Positions 36,844 through 47,734 of a stretch of DNA of 64,000 bases are shown one piece after another (the stretch's first letter is position 1; the number at the start of each line of letters is the position of its first letter). Made by a program: the position numbers and the translations under genes. This DNA is from Callorhinus ursinus (lineage: Eukaryota > Chordata > Mammalia > Carnivora > Otariidae). Under the pieces are notes generated by a model, which saw only the letters and a program-made list of their open reading frames with translations, did not search any database and was not told the origin of the DNA. The DNA lies in contig NW_020312848.1 of NCBI RefSeq assembly GCF_003265705.1, forward strand, positions 53,548,765 to 53,612,764. Direction: 5' to 3'.

Positions 36844-37739
36844 TTAGAGGACCCCTTTCAATATTTCTTGGAGGGCTGGTTTCGTGTTTGCAAATTCCTT
36901 TAGTTTTTGTTTGTCCTGGAAGCTTTTGATCTCTCCTTCAATTTTCAATGAGAGCCTAGCTGGATATAGTATTCTTGGCTGCATATTTTTCTCGTTTAGT
37001 GCTCTGAAGATATCATGCCAGTCCTTTCTGGCCTGCCAGGTCTCTGTGGATAGGTCTCTTGCCAATCTAATGTTTCTACCATTGTAGGTTACATGTCTCT
37101 TCTCCCGAGCTGCTTTCAGGATTTTCTCTTTGTCTCTGAGACTCATAAGTTTTACTATTAGATGTCAGGGTGTTGACCTATTTTTATTGATTTTGAGAGG
37201 GGTTCTCTGTGCCTCCTGGATTTTGATGCCTCTTTCCTTCCCCACATTAGGGAAGTTCTCTGCTATAACTTGCCCCAATATACCTTCTGCCCCTCTCTCT
37301 CTTTCTTCTTCTTCTGGGATCCCAATTATTCTAATGTTGTTTTGTCTTATCATATCGCTTATCTCTCGAATTCTGCCCTCGTGATCCTGTAGTTGTTACT
37401 CTCTCTTTTTCTCAACCTCTTTATTTTCCATCATTTGGTCTTCTATATCGCTGATTCTCTCTTCTGCCTCATTTATCCTAGCAGTTAGTGTCCCCATTTT
37501 TGATTGCACCTCATTAATAGCCTTTTTGATTTCGACTTGGTTAGATTTTAGTTCTTTTATTTCTCCAGAAAGGGTTTCTCTAATAACTTCCACGCTTTTT
37601 TCAAGCCCAGCTAGTATCTTTAAAGTCATGATTCTGAACTCTAGGTCCGACATCGTACTAATGTCTGTATTGAGTAGGTCCCTGGCAGACGGTACTACCT
37701 CTTGTTCTTTTTGCTGAGGTGATTTTTTTGTCTTGTCAT
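36844..37739 (-). pseudogene. L1 ORF1 (RNA-binding protein), disrupted
   Basis: About 298 codons, from an ATG at 37739-37737 to TAA at 36846-36844. ORF1 protein normally coats L1 RNA as a coiled-coil trimer. The Lys/Glu-rich heptad-like region is readable at about 37653-37396. It is followed by the RNA-recognition part containing I-I-G-I-P-E and a C-terminal part with A-R-D-L-S-T-E-T and R-I-L-Y-P-A-R-L-S. A one-base loss in an A-run near 37707-37712 shifts the frame just after the start. Stops TAA at 37398-37396 and TGA at 37167-37165 interrupt it further. It sits 81 bp upstream of ORF2 as usual. Confidence 0.93.
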
Positions 37740-39575
37740 TTTGTCCAGAGGAGAACAGATGAATGAGAGAACAAAATGCTAACAGGTTAACAACGTCTCC
37801 AGCAAATATACTCTATAGAAATCAGAAAAGACCTGAAACCAGGGGAAAAGAAAGGGAAAGAAAGAAAAAAGAAAGAGAAAAAGAAAAAAAAGATAAAGAT
37901 AAAAACAAACAAAAACAGAATAAAACAAAAAAAACCAGAATATGATCAAATATGATCGGGCTAGTGCATAGATCAGTGCCACACACTAGATTTTGGGCGT
38001 ATTTTGGTCTGTTAGAAGAAAGTGCCTCCTAAAATTTTAAAGGAAGAATGACTTATATTTGTACAAAATAAGGGTTGATACAATGAAGGGATGGAAGATG
38101 ACTGTAAAGATGAAAATTTTAAAAGGTTTTATAAACGGAATTGATAAGATAAGTTGTTTGAAAGAAGAAAGAAGAAGATTAAAAAAAAAAGAAAAGAAAA
38201 AAAGAGAGAGAATGTGATCAGGCAGGAGACTAGAACAAAGCCATACACTAGTGATTTAGGGTATATTTTGATCTGTTAGAAGAAACTGTATCTCAAAATT
38301 TTAAAGAGAAAACAACTTATATGTATATGCCAAAAATAAGGGTAACTAATATGAAGGGATAAAATATGACTCTAAAAATGAAAAATAAAAATTTTTTTTT
38401 TTAAAAAAAGGGATTGATGTTGGTTGAAAAAGGGAAAAAGAAAAATTAAAAAAAAAACAAAAAAACAGTTAAAAAAATTAACTTTGAAAAACTAATGAAT
38501 CATGGTAAAAAAGCCATGAATTCTATGTGCAGTATTCCCCTAGTGCTGGAGTTCTCCCATTCTCCTTGGTCGGTAAACTTGGTCTTGGCTTTCTGGCTGT
38601 TCCTGCTGATCTTCTGGGGGAGGAGCCTGTTGCCATGGTTCCCAAATGTCTTTGCTGGAGGCAGAATTGCCCCGCCCTTGTGGGTCCGGGCTAAGCAAGC
38701 TGCTAGGGTTTGCTCTCAGGAGCTTTTGCTACCTGCAAGCTCTCCGTACACCTTTGGAGGACCAGGGTGAAAATGGTGGCCTCCCACTCTCTGCCCGGAG
38801 GAGCTGAGAACTTGGGGCCCTGCTCCTCATTGTGCCCCCAGAGAAAAGCAGTCAATCACTCCCATCTCCCCAGTCTCCGGCCATACTCCGTGCTCACCTG
38901 GCCTGTGACCAAGCGTTTCTATCTCTGGCATCCGACCCCGTGTGGAGTCTATAAACCCAGCAGATCCCTGCGTTGCGCTCCTGCGCCGCTCCTCCTGGGG
39001 GAGGAAGGGGAGTCTCCCTGGCTCTGCTGCTTTTTGGGTCCCTACTGGAGGAGCAGTGGCCCGAGTGGCCCGCGGATCAGAGTTTATGGCCACCCCAAGC
39101 TGAGAGCCTGCGCCTCGGCTCCGTCTCTGCAGCCAGCTTCCCCGCTCCGGTACCTGGGAGCTCTGCCGCACTCAGGCACCCCTGGTCTTTCTGTGACCCC
39201 CGAGGGTTCTGAGACCACACTGTCACGTGAGGTTTCCACCTCCCGCTTAGCCACTGGAGCGACGTCTCTCAGCGGAGCTGGCTTCTAAAAGTTCTGATTT
39301 TGTGCTCCGTGGCTCTATCACTTGCCAGAAGCGGCCGACGGAGGCCCCCTCCCCCGCCGTCTATCGTCCCGAATATCGCCTCGGATTCACTTCTCTGGAC
39401 GTCCTACCTCTCAGTAAGTGGTCGCTTCTCTGTTCAGAGAGTTGTTGCTACTCTCCTCTTCGATCTCCTGTTGAGTTTGTAGGTGTTCAGAATGGTTTGA
39501 TCCCTATTCAGCTGAATTCCTGAGACCAGACGAAAGCCAGGTCTCCTACTCCTCCGCCATCTTGCTCTTACATCC
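37740..39575 (-). promoter_or_regulatory. L1 5' UTR / internal promoter region
   Basis: About 1.84 kb precedes ORF1 on the minus strand. The first ~1.1 kb (39575-38480) is GC- and CpG-rich, unlike the surrounding AT-rich DNA, and begins with an AGATGGCGG motif. This resembles the YY1-type CCATNTT site found at the start of many L1s (here CCGCCATCTTG on the plus strand, 39555-39565). The inner ~0.7 kb is A/G-rich on the plus strand and contains two tandem units. Promoter activity is inferred from family knowledge. Confidence 0.8.
37953..38480 (-). repeat. Two ~264-bp tandem units in the L1 5' UTR
   Basis: Unit A (about 37953-38216) and unit B (about 38217-38480) share landmarks in the same order. 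CTGTTAGAAGAAA lies at 38009 and 38273, AAAATTTTAAAG at 38031 and 38295, and ATAAGGG at 38068 and 38336. Each unit ends in an A/G-rich run, and a similar run at 37850-37945 precedes unit A. The offset is 264-268 bp. The units are well diverged from each other. Confidence 0.85.
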
Positions 39576-39585
39576 TGTCTCTGAG
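39576..39585. repeat. Right target-site duplication of the full-length L1
   Basis: TGTCTCTGAG, matching 32477-32486. Confidence 0.8.
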
Positions 39586-39589
39586 TTTT

Positions 39590-40960
39590 GATCCTAACAC
39601 ATATAATATTTAACCTCTTGAATAATTTATCCAAAGTTATTCTGAACCCTGTATCATGTCCACTATATTGGGTATAATTGGAGAACACATTGTACTGAGG
39701 TGTCTGATTTCCATATGGTGAATAGGGAGACAGGAAACACTGTAAAATGATTACTTTATTACATCTTGATCTGTTCTTTTGCAAAATTGTCATTTTTAAA
39801 TCTCACAGTGCCTACAACTTCTGGAACAATTTAGTTAATACCAGTATTGATAGGCATATTAGAATAGAGGAATTGCTAGTACAAAGTAGGAATTTCAGAG
39901 TTGATGTCATTTGACCGAGAACTGAGAAGTGATGTTATATTTTAGCCCCACATCTCTTCTGACTTCATTTAAATTATATAATTTTAAGATTATGCATCCT
40001 GGATTTTTCCTTCAGTTTGTTCTTATAAATCACTTCTTTTTCTCTTTATAATAATCTGACCTTACAACTTAGTGTTTTTTTCCAAATATTGACCATTGCA
40101 AAGAGGTATCTTTAATAATTAATAGAAAACCTAATTGGAGGAATTTGAAAAGAGACATAGAAAGTTGGAATTGATAAATTTACTGATACATTTTTGTTTG
40201 TTTCTTATTTAGTTTTATCTTATGTTGTTCATAAAAGAATTATAGTTGTTTTCTGATGAATATATACAATCTAGGATTTAATATCATTAAAGGCATTTCT
40301 GATACCATACACTTGATACTACAATGCTAGTAAGTGTAAAGGTTGCAATCATATTAGATTTCTGTTTAACAAAGGTGACCTGTCTACTGTGTCCAGCACT
40401 ATAATTGTGCAGTTAAGCAATGGCTGAAAATTCCATAAAGAAAATTCCATAAGGAAATAGGGCAATTAAATTATTATAAATCTGAAAGCATATATGATAG
40501 TACCCTAAAGCAGTCAAATATTTGGGTTTATATGCCTTGTCAGTTCTGAGTCAAAGAATTTGGTCAGAATCTTTTTAGGAAACATAACATTTTCCAGGAA
40601 AACTATTTTCTTTCTCTCATCTCTTTCACTCTGTCCTTCTGTGTTTATCTTTTTCTTTCCTCCTTCCTTCTCCTTCCCTTCCCTTCATCTCACCCTCTCT
40701 CTCTCTGTTTTCCTTTAAGAAGTATTTGTTTAATTTCTTCTCCATGCAAGACCCTGTGCTAACATGTGCAGTGTACAGGGTTATAAGACAGATTCATAAA
40801 TGTCATTACCTGTTTCAGGTCTAGCACAAGTATCCTGATAATTTTGCAAAAGAGCCATTTTACTGTATATTCACAACTGAACACTGCATCTGAAAATTTT
40901 AAAATTTTTCCTCATATCTATATGTCACCTTTTATTATCCCCTGTTTTTTTTTCTCTTAA
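39590..40960. other. No gene recognised
   Basis: AT-rich. A T/C-rich simple tract lies at about 40610-40710, and a short L2-like piece is possible at 40725-40800. No exon supported. Confidence 0.5.
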
Positions 40961-40964
40961 ACAA

Positions 40965-41496
40965 AGACTTTTTTTAGAGCAGTTTTAGGTTCACAGCAAA
41001 ATGGAGGGGAAGGTACACAGATTTCCCATTTATTTCCTGCCTTCACACATGTGTAGCCTTCCCCACCAGAGTTGCAATAAATTGTAACATTTGTTACAAC
41101 TGATGAACCTACTGAATGTAATCATAATCATCATAGTTTACCTTACAGTTGAGTTTTGGTGTTGTACATTCTATGGGTTTGGACAAATGTATTAGTGACA
41201 TGTACCTATCATTATGGTATTGTGCAGAGTAGTTTCATTGCCCTAAAAATCCTTTGTGCTCTGCCTATTTATCCCTCCCTGCAAACCCCCAGCAACTAGT
41301 GATCTTTTTACTGTCTTTTTAGTTTTGTCTTTCCCAGAATGTCATATAAATTATTCCAGAATAATTTCTTTTACTTAGTAGTATGCATTTAAGATTCTTT
41401 TCATACATCTTTTCCATGTCCTTTCAAAGCTTGATAGCTCATTTTTTAGCACTGAATAATATTCAGTTGTCTGGATGTATTATAGTTTGTTTTTCT
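40965..41496 (-). mobile_element. Old L1 3' UTR fragment, antisense
   Basis: TTTTAGGTTCACAGCAAAAT, GTTACAACTGATGAACC, CATTGCCCTAAAAATCCTTT and AATATTCAGTTGTCTGGATG are the same landmarks as in the fragment at 25.0-25.8 kb. Confidence 0.88.
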
Positions 41497-41679
41497 CTCT
41501 CAAATTTTGAAACACAGATTTTAGACCTGGCATTGGCAGGAACTGTTTTTGAGATCTTAGATAGCTACTTCAAGCTCTGTAGGCCTTGGTATATCTTCAT
41601 TTCTAAGAAAGATGCCTTCTTATGTTGTAACAGAATGGAATTTCAGATTGTTAACATTACAGTGACACTGGAGATCTGG

Positions 41680-41885
41680 TTAAATGGCTTGGGACAGACA
41701 GAAGTAGATTTGAATCATCCCTCTGTGATGAAAGTTCAAGTTACTTAATCTCTAATTCACATATATAATATGAGGATATATAATTATACTCACCTAATTA
41801 GGTATCTTGAGGATTAAATGAGAAAATGCATATAAAATGTTCAGCCAGTGGCTGGTACATAATAAGAGCTCAATAAATTTTATCC
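41680..41885 (+). repeat. MIR fragment
   Basis: GAAGTAGATTTGAATCATCC, CAAGTTACTTAATCTCTAAT, TCTTGAGGATTAAATGAGAA and AATAAGAGCTCAATAAATTT match the MIR core and 3' end. Confidence 0.8.
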
Positions 41886-42329
41886 AGTTTTACTACTATT
41901 TAATGGATGTTCAGCACCTCTTACCAATCCTTTTACTGCTTCCAGCTCCCTCCATTCCTTTCATTTCTATGGCCACTACAAATTCTTTTTTTTACTATTT
42001 TCAAATTCTCTATCCATTTTCACTCCTTCAGGCTCAACAAAATATCATCACTTTATTTAAATAAAAATAAAGATACGATACATCCAGACTTTCCTATCAC
42101 CTCTTCCCAAATTATCTGCATCAGTATCCATCTTTATCATTCCCTTCAGTTTCTGAGGATAAATCGCCATCTGTGTGTGTCATCATGAAAGATTTCTTAA
42201 TTTTTGTGTTTCTTTTACAGCTATAAACGATGACACCAAATTAAATAATGTGAGTAAAACACTTACTCAAATGTATGGAACTTAGTCAACATTAGTTTCT
42301 TTCCCTGACCTTCCCAACTTTTCTTCACC

Positions 42330-42720
42330 CCAGTGTACCTCTATTCTAGACAGTGAGAGCTGTCTTTATAAATTACAGATCAGATTATGTCCCTTTCCTT
42401 CTGTGATTCTCCAGGGTCTTTTGAATAAAGGTAAAGTATCTTTTCTTGGCTTACAAACCTGATTATGTCCCTTTCCTTCTGTGATTCTGCAGTGTCTTTT
42501 GAATAAAGGTAAAGTATCTTTTCTTGGCTTACAAACCTGATATAGCTACCCTTTTATTTTTTCATCTTTTCTTCCTTACGTTTCATTCAGCTGCTATTTT
42601 TTGCCATGTTGTTATTGGGCACACTTTTCCTCTCTCTTTGTTGCCTTCTCATATTTTCCTTATTTCTCCTTATTCCTTAAGATGTAGCTTAACACTCTAA
42701 ATATAACAACATCCTTGAGG
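42330..42720 (+). repeat. L2 3' region with internal duplication
   Basis: AATTACAGATCAGATTATGT, GAATAAAGGTAAAGTATC and GGCTTACAAACCTGAT correspond to LINE2. A 78-bp internal tandem duplication is listed separately. Confidence 0.65.
42383..42538. repeat. 78-bp tandem duplication, two units
   Basis: Units at 42383-42460 and 42461-42538 are identical except for two substitutions (CTCCAGGGTC against CTGCAGTGTC). The family consensus as I know it has one unit, so the duplication arose after insertion. Confidence 0.95.
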
Positions 42721-42949
42721 TTATGGATAGAGTTGACCTTTGCCATCATAGTGTTTTGTATACCTCTGTTACTGAATCTGTGTATTATATTGTAAATTGT
42801 TCTTTATACATTCATGTTTAAAAAGTCAAAGAGTATATGAGAATATAAAGACAAATTAAAATGTAAAAAATCACTTCTTCCCTTCCCTCAATGTCATTCA
42901 ACAATGGAAGTATCCTTTTTTTACTTGTCTACTTTCTCCTATAGATAAA

Positions 42950-43255
42950 TCTGCCAGATAGACATTGTAATGCAAGCCACATATGTAATTTAAAATAATC
43001 ACATTAAAAATTAAGAAGAATCAGTGAAACTCATTTTCATAATATATTTAACCAATATATCCAAAAATATTATCAACATGGAATTGATATAAAAATTACT
43101 GGAGTTATTTTGCATTATTTTTTCAGCATTTTTCTTTGAAATCCAGTGTGTATTTTGCCCTTAACACTTTGACTCAATTCAGACTAGCCCCATGTCAGGT
43201 GCTCAGTATGGACACATGGCTAGTGACTACTATATGGTACAGCACAGCTGTAGAA
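42950..43255 (+). repeat. Ancient DNA-transposon-type fossil
   Basis: AATGCAAGCCACATATGTAA, then ATATTTAACCAATATATCC, then CAATTCAGACTAGCCCCATG and GGCTAGTGACTACTATATGG, ending TACAGCACAGCTGTAGAAG. This is a familiar mammalian MER-type element, probably of a non-autonomous DNA transposon. The exact family is not claimed. Confidence 0.6.
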
Positions 43256-43257
43256 GA

Positions 43258-43430
43258 ACTCTTGAAAACTAAGGCAAGGATTTGACTCATAGCTCTGCAA
43301 CTTAGTAGCAATATGACTTTGGATATGTTGTATACTGTCCCTGAACCTCATTTCCTCTCCCCCCATTTTTAAAGTATTTCATAACACTGTTGTGAAGATT
43401 GAGCAATAAAGGCTCCATGTGGTCATCTGA
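43258..43430 (+). repeat. MIR-like fragment
   Basis: AAGGCAAGGATTTGACTCAT, AGCTCTGCAACTTAGTAGC, CCCTGAACCTCATTTCCTC and TGTTGTGAAGATTGAGCAAT follow MIR order. Confidence 0.7.
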
Positions 43431-43434
43431 TTTT

Positions 43435-44740
43435 TACTGACTTCCTTATACTCGGTTTTTAGATACACTTTTTTAGTCCAGGAAATTTGTGTATGCAGAA
43501 ACACAGAGCTAAAGGATTTTCCTTTTTGGTTTCTTTTGTTGAATGCTGTATTCTAGGCTCCACGTGACACACTGAACGTATAATTTCCCACCCTCAAGGA
43601 ACTCATGGTCACATACTACTTATTGCCTGGCCGTTTCAAAAACACAGCAAAAAATTATTTTATGACAAAGCGAAAATATGGACACATATTTCCAAATTTA
43701 GCAAAGAATGTTACTGATTTTAAATCTCTGAAATCCACTCTTTGCTCTATTTTGATCTTCATAACTCACATTAAGGATCACACTCTACCTTCTTTTTGCT
43801 CTGGAAATCTTGCAATGGCCTTGGGCAAAAGGCAGTAAAATTCTGATCTGGGCTAAAACTCCAGAGAAAAGATCCTTTCTATAATTTTTTGCAAACACTA
43901 CCAACAGTAAACTCTTAAGTTATTTAAGACATAGAATACTTTGAGGATTATTTAGGGGCTTTGCTACTTCTGACTTAATTCCCTCATGTTGCTGCCCTTT
44001 GGCCATTTCACTGATGCTTTAGAACCTTTATGAAATAGGAAAAAGGTAAAACTCATTATTTGGCAGTCTTGGAAAATTGTTTGATAGGCAAGAAGATTAT
44101 ACGTGTTGGGTTAAATGGGGTAGATTTAAGAGATACATTTCTTCCACCACCCTGAATAATTAAAATTTGATTATATGTTATCCTTGTGTATCAAATTATT
44201 TCAAAAACTATATGCCTTGCAAATATAGAGAGTGACCCTTGTTTGAAAGAATAGAATTGCATATGCAAATTTTCAAAGTTTTTCTGATTGTAGCAAATAA
44301 TGTTCCAGACTAATATAAACATGGTGCTCCATTGAATTTTACTTTTGATTGGTATAGAGTGAGACACTAGGTTTCAGTTATAATGGCAATGGTAAATAAT
44401 GCTTTGTCTTCTTATCTGCAATAAATGACATTTAGGAAATTTGTCCACTTTCTTCTTAGGTTCTTCAAAGTGGTTAATGATACAATTTATTTCACCATTT
44501 ATTATATTTTTACTGTTGCCTTCACTAAAGTAACATTCAAATGTGTTTACAAACAAGAAATTTAATTAAAATACATGTAAAATTAATGGACTATAGTAAA
44601 AGTGTCATAATTTGTAAAGTGTAACTACTTTGTTAGGATTTTTTTAAGTGGTGTGTTATTATTTCTAGTTTATTAGTGTTTATAAATTACCATCTTTAGA
44701 AGGTAAACTGAGGACCATGTACTGATTTTTATTAAACCAG
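43435..44740. other. No gene recognised
   Basis: AT-rich with only short open frames. No SINE, RNA gene or supported exon. Confidence 0.5.
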
Positions 44741-44744
44741 CGTC

Positions 44745-45150
44745 ATAGTCTGAGTTCTCTGGGAAGCATATTAAGAGATGGAGATCAGCATACAATACAG
44801 TGGTGGGGGAATGCTCTTGACATCAAAACTTTGGGGAGGGAAAGAAAGGAAGCAGGACCGGGAGCAGGGATGTGGTATCAGTGAAGGCATCATGCACCTC
44901 ATGGGGAACTCTAAAGCTGGATGGCCCTTCAGGTTGCCCCTCATTCAGGCGTGGGGCCAGCCTTCATACCGCTGCACTGGTCATTGAATGAAGACTGCCC
45001 CAGGAGGTCCCTTCAGCTAAGGCTGTAGCTGGAGAAAGAAGTGCTTCATTCCAGAAGTGAGTTTGGGCAATGCATCACAGTATCCACTACACTTAGATAG
45101 GCCAGAACCTAAAGTCCTGGATGTAATTACCTAAAAAGAATCCCAGTTCT
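44745..45150. repeat. Ancient LTR/MER-type repeat, unnamed
   Basis: GGGGGAATGCTCTTGACATC, GGAGCAGGGATGTGGTATCA, CTCATTCAGGCGTGGGGCCA and CATACCGCTGCACTGGTCAT recall a widespread mammalian repeat. I cannot name the family with certainty. It is more GC-rich than its surroundings. The 69-codon frame at 44778-44987 is not supported as a gene. Confidence 0.5.
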
Positions 45151-45229
45151 GGTACAATTCACAGGTACAGTCTTGCCAGGACTACAATAGAACCACCCAT
45201 TTGTTCTTTCTGTTTCTGTTATTTCTCCC

Positions 45230-45800
45230 TTATAAATCATTCTCTGCATGATGGACAAGCAAGCTTTTAAAAATGTGAATCAGATAGTGTCACTACTCTG
45301 CCTAAAATGTTCCCATGGCTTCCAGTTGGAGGAAGGATAAAATCCAAATTCAGTACTCTGGCCTCCAGGCTCTGCCTGATTTAACTCTTGTCTATTTCTG
45401 CAGCATTATGCCACTTTTCTTCTCACATATTATGTTTTAGACACACTGGCCTTCTGTCAGTTTTTTTAAACATGCCAAGTTGTCTCCTCATTGAGGGCAT
45501 TTACACTTCCTATTTCCCCAGGCAGGCAGGCCTCCTCACTTTTTATGTGATTGTTTCCTTTTATTCTTTCAGATCAAATCGCCATAGAGGCTTTCCTTGA
45601 CTATCTTGTTCGATGTAAGCCTTTAATAGTTTGTCTCTATCATATCACTCTGTTTTCCTTCATGGCCCTTATTAGAACCTGTAATTATCTTGTTTATTTG
45701 TTTCAGTATTTTCTGTCTTCCCCTGTTGGAATGCAAGCTCTGTGAGTCATTTTCCCATTCTGTAAATCTTCCTATAATGGGTCCTTGATAAGTTTCATTA
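45230..45800 (+). repeat. L2 3' region
   Basis: AATGTGAATCAGATAGTGTC, AATGTTCCCATGGCTTCCAG, GACACACTGGCCTTCTGTCA, ACCTGTAATTATCTTGTTTA and GGAATGCAAGCTCTGTGAGT match LINE2 in order. Confidence 0.85.
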
Positions 45801-46646
45801 TTTGTTACTGAATGATTTCTAATTATTTCTATGTTCTGGCTATTACAAATAATGTTGCAATGAACATTCCTTTTCCTTTTTTTTTGTGGACATGTGTTTT
45901 CAGTTCTCTTAGGTATATATTTACAAGTTACATAATACCTATGTTTAACATTTTGAGGAATTGCCAAATTGTTTTTCAAAGTGGATGCACCATTTTATAA
46001 TCCTACCAGAAATATGGAGTATTCCACTTATTATAGTGTGTATTTTTAAAAATTCTTACTTAATTTTTTAATCCCAGTTTAGTTAACATACAGTGCTATA
46101 TTATATATTTTGTTTATTTAAACTTTAGCTTTCTTAGTAGGCATGGGAGTAGTATTTCATTGTGTTATTTCCATTTCACTAATGACCAATAATGTTGGCA
46201 TCTTTTCATGTGCTAATGTTGACCATCCTTCTTTGGAGATATACCTTCTTAAATCTTAATGCTCATGTAAAAAATTTAGGTTGTATGCCTTTTATTGTTG
46301 AGTTCGTAAGAATTCCTTATACATTTTAGATACTAGTCCTTTATCAGATACATGATTTGCAAATATTTTCTCTATTTCTGTAGGTTAGCTTTTCAGTTTC
46401 TTTGTTTTTTCTTGTATCACTTGTGTTTTTGATGCCATACCTAAGAAATCATAGCCTAATTCAAGGTCACAAAGATTTATCCTACGTGTTCTTCCAAGAA
46501 TTTTATAGTTTTAGCTCTTACATTGAGATCTATGATTCAGTTTGAATTAATTTTTATGTATCTTACCAGGAATGGGGTCCAAGATCATTCTTTCGCATTT
46601 GGATATCCAGGGTTCCAGTCCCATATGTTGAAAATTCTTCTATTAT

Positions 46647-46707
46647 ACACACACACACACACACACACACACTGAAAAGGTTTCAAGACTGGAAAAGAAG
46701 TAAATAT
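46647..46707 (-). other. 61-bp inverted templated insertion with 13-bp duplication
   Basis: (AC)13 is followed by 35 bases (46673-46707). Their reverse complement matches 47326-47360 of the same L1 at 34 of 35 positions, with the (GT)n run lying on the corresponding side. The insert is bracketed by ATTCTTCTATTAT at 46634-46646 and 46708-46720. Removing it restores contiguous L1 sequence (CTTCTATTAT-TGAATTGTCT). Confidence 0.85.
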
Positions 46708-47363
46708 ATTCTTCTATTATTGAATTGTCTTCCCTTGTCAAAAATCAACTGACCGCAAATGTAAGGGTTTATTTTTGTACTTTCAGTTTTATTCCAAAGT
46801 CTGTATGTCTGTCTTTATGTTGGTACTGCATTGTCTTGATTATGTAGCTTGGTAGTAAGTTTTGAAATCAGGAAGTATGAGTTCTTGAACTTTGTTCTTT
46901 TTAATATTGTTGTGGCATTTCTCTATGAATTTTAGAATCAGCTTGTCAATTTCTGAAAAATAAAGACAGCTGGGATTTTGATAAAGATTATGTTGATTCT
47001 GTAGATCAGTTTTGGGAGTATTGCCATCTTCACAATATTAAGTCTTCAAATGCACAAACATTGTATGTCTTTCCATTTATTCAGGTCTTCTGTGATTTTT
47101 TTCAATGATATTTAGTATTTTGCAGTGTACAAGTCTTGCATTTATTTTGATGAGTTTATTTCTAAGTATTTTATTCTTTTTGATGCTAGTATAAAAAATA
47201 CAGTTCAGTTTTGTGTGTTGATCTTGTATCTTACTACCTTGCTAAACTCATTTATTAGTTCTACCAGACTTTTTTGTGGATTCCTTAGGATTTGTATATA
47301 AAAGATGTCATTTACAAAAACAGATATATTTACTTCTTTTCCAGTCTTGAAGCCTTTTCATTC

Positions 47364-47365
<2 letters not shown>

Positions 47366-47409
<44 letters not shown>
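47366..47409. repeat. (GT)n microsatellite inside the old L1
   Basis: About 22 GT units, immediately followed by resumed L1 sequence (ATAATTGCCCTAGC). Confidence 0.97.
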
Positions 47410-47411
<2 letters not shown>

Positions 47412-47701
47412 ATTGCCCTAGCTAGAACCTCCAGTACCATGCTAAATAGATGTGGCAACAGCTAGCATTTTTTCTTCTTTCTGATGTTAGAAGGAAAAAA
47501 CATTTTATCTTACACTATTAAGTATGTTGTAAACTGTGTGTGTGTTGTAGGTGCCTTTTATCAGGTTCAGGAAGTTCCTTTCTATTTCTGATTTTCTGAG
47601 TGTTTTTAACGTGAAAGGGTATTAGATTTTGTCAAATGTGTTATCTTTGTTTATTGAGACAATCATCTTAAATTGTCTGAAAAAGAAACAAAGCTAATTG
47701 A

Positions 47702-47703
<2 letters not shown>

Positions 47704-47732
<29 letters not shown>
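47704..47732. repeat. (CA)n microsatellite
   Basis: About 14 CA units just beyond the right edge of the old L1. Confidence 0.97.

Positions 47733-47734
<2 letters not shown>

Larger units (their letters stand above)
32487..39575 (-). mobile_element. Full-length carnivore-type L1 (about 7.1 kb), inactive
   Basis: Complete autonomous non-LTR retrotransposon read from 39575 down to 32487. It has a 5' UTR starting GGATGTAAGAGCAAGATGGC, ORF1, an ~80-bp spacer, ORF2, a ~0.45-kb 3' UTR and an A-rich end (poly-T at 32489-32506 on the plus strand). Both ends and the 10-bp duplication TGTCTCTGAG are present, so it arrived by full-length target-primed insertion. It is no longer autonomous: I find one frameshift and two stops in ORF1, and three frameshifts and at least five stops in ORF2. 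The preserved CpG-rich 5' UTR and readable frames suggest a carnivore-era insertion. The many breaks show it is not recent. Confidence 0.97.
45815..47675 (-). mobile_element. Old L1 ORF2 fragment, antisense
   Basis: Antisense L1 landmarks throughout: TAATGTTGCAATGAACATTC, ATACTAGTCCTTTATCAGAT, AAAATCAACTGACCGCAAAT, GTTTTGAAATCAGGAAGTAT and TAATTGCCCTAGCTAGAACC. It is interrupted by a short later L1 3' UTR-like piece (46045-46105), the inverted insertion at 46647-46707 and a (GT)n run. It is not coding. Confidence 0.92.

Noticed and set aside
38540..39560. CpG island as a host-gene promoter
   Set aside because: It coincides with the 5' UTR of the full-length L1, whose start and flanking duplication are identified.
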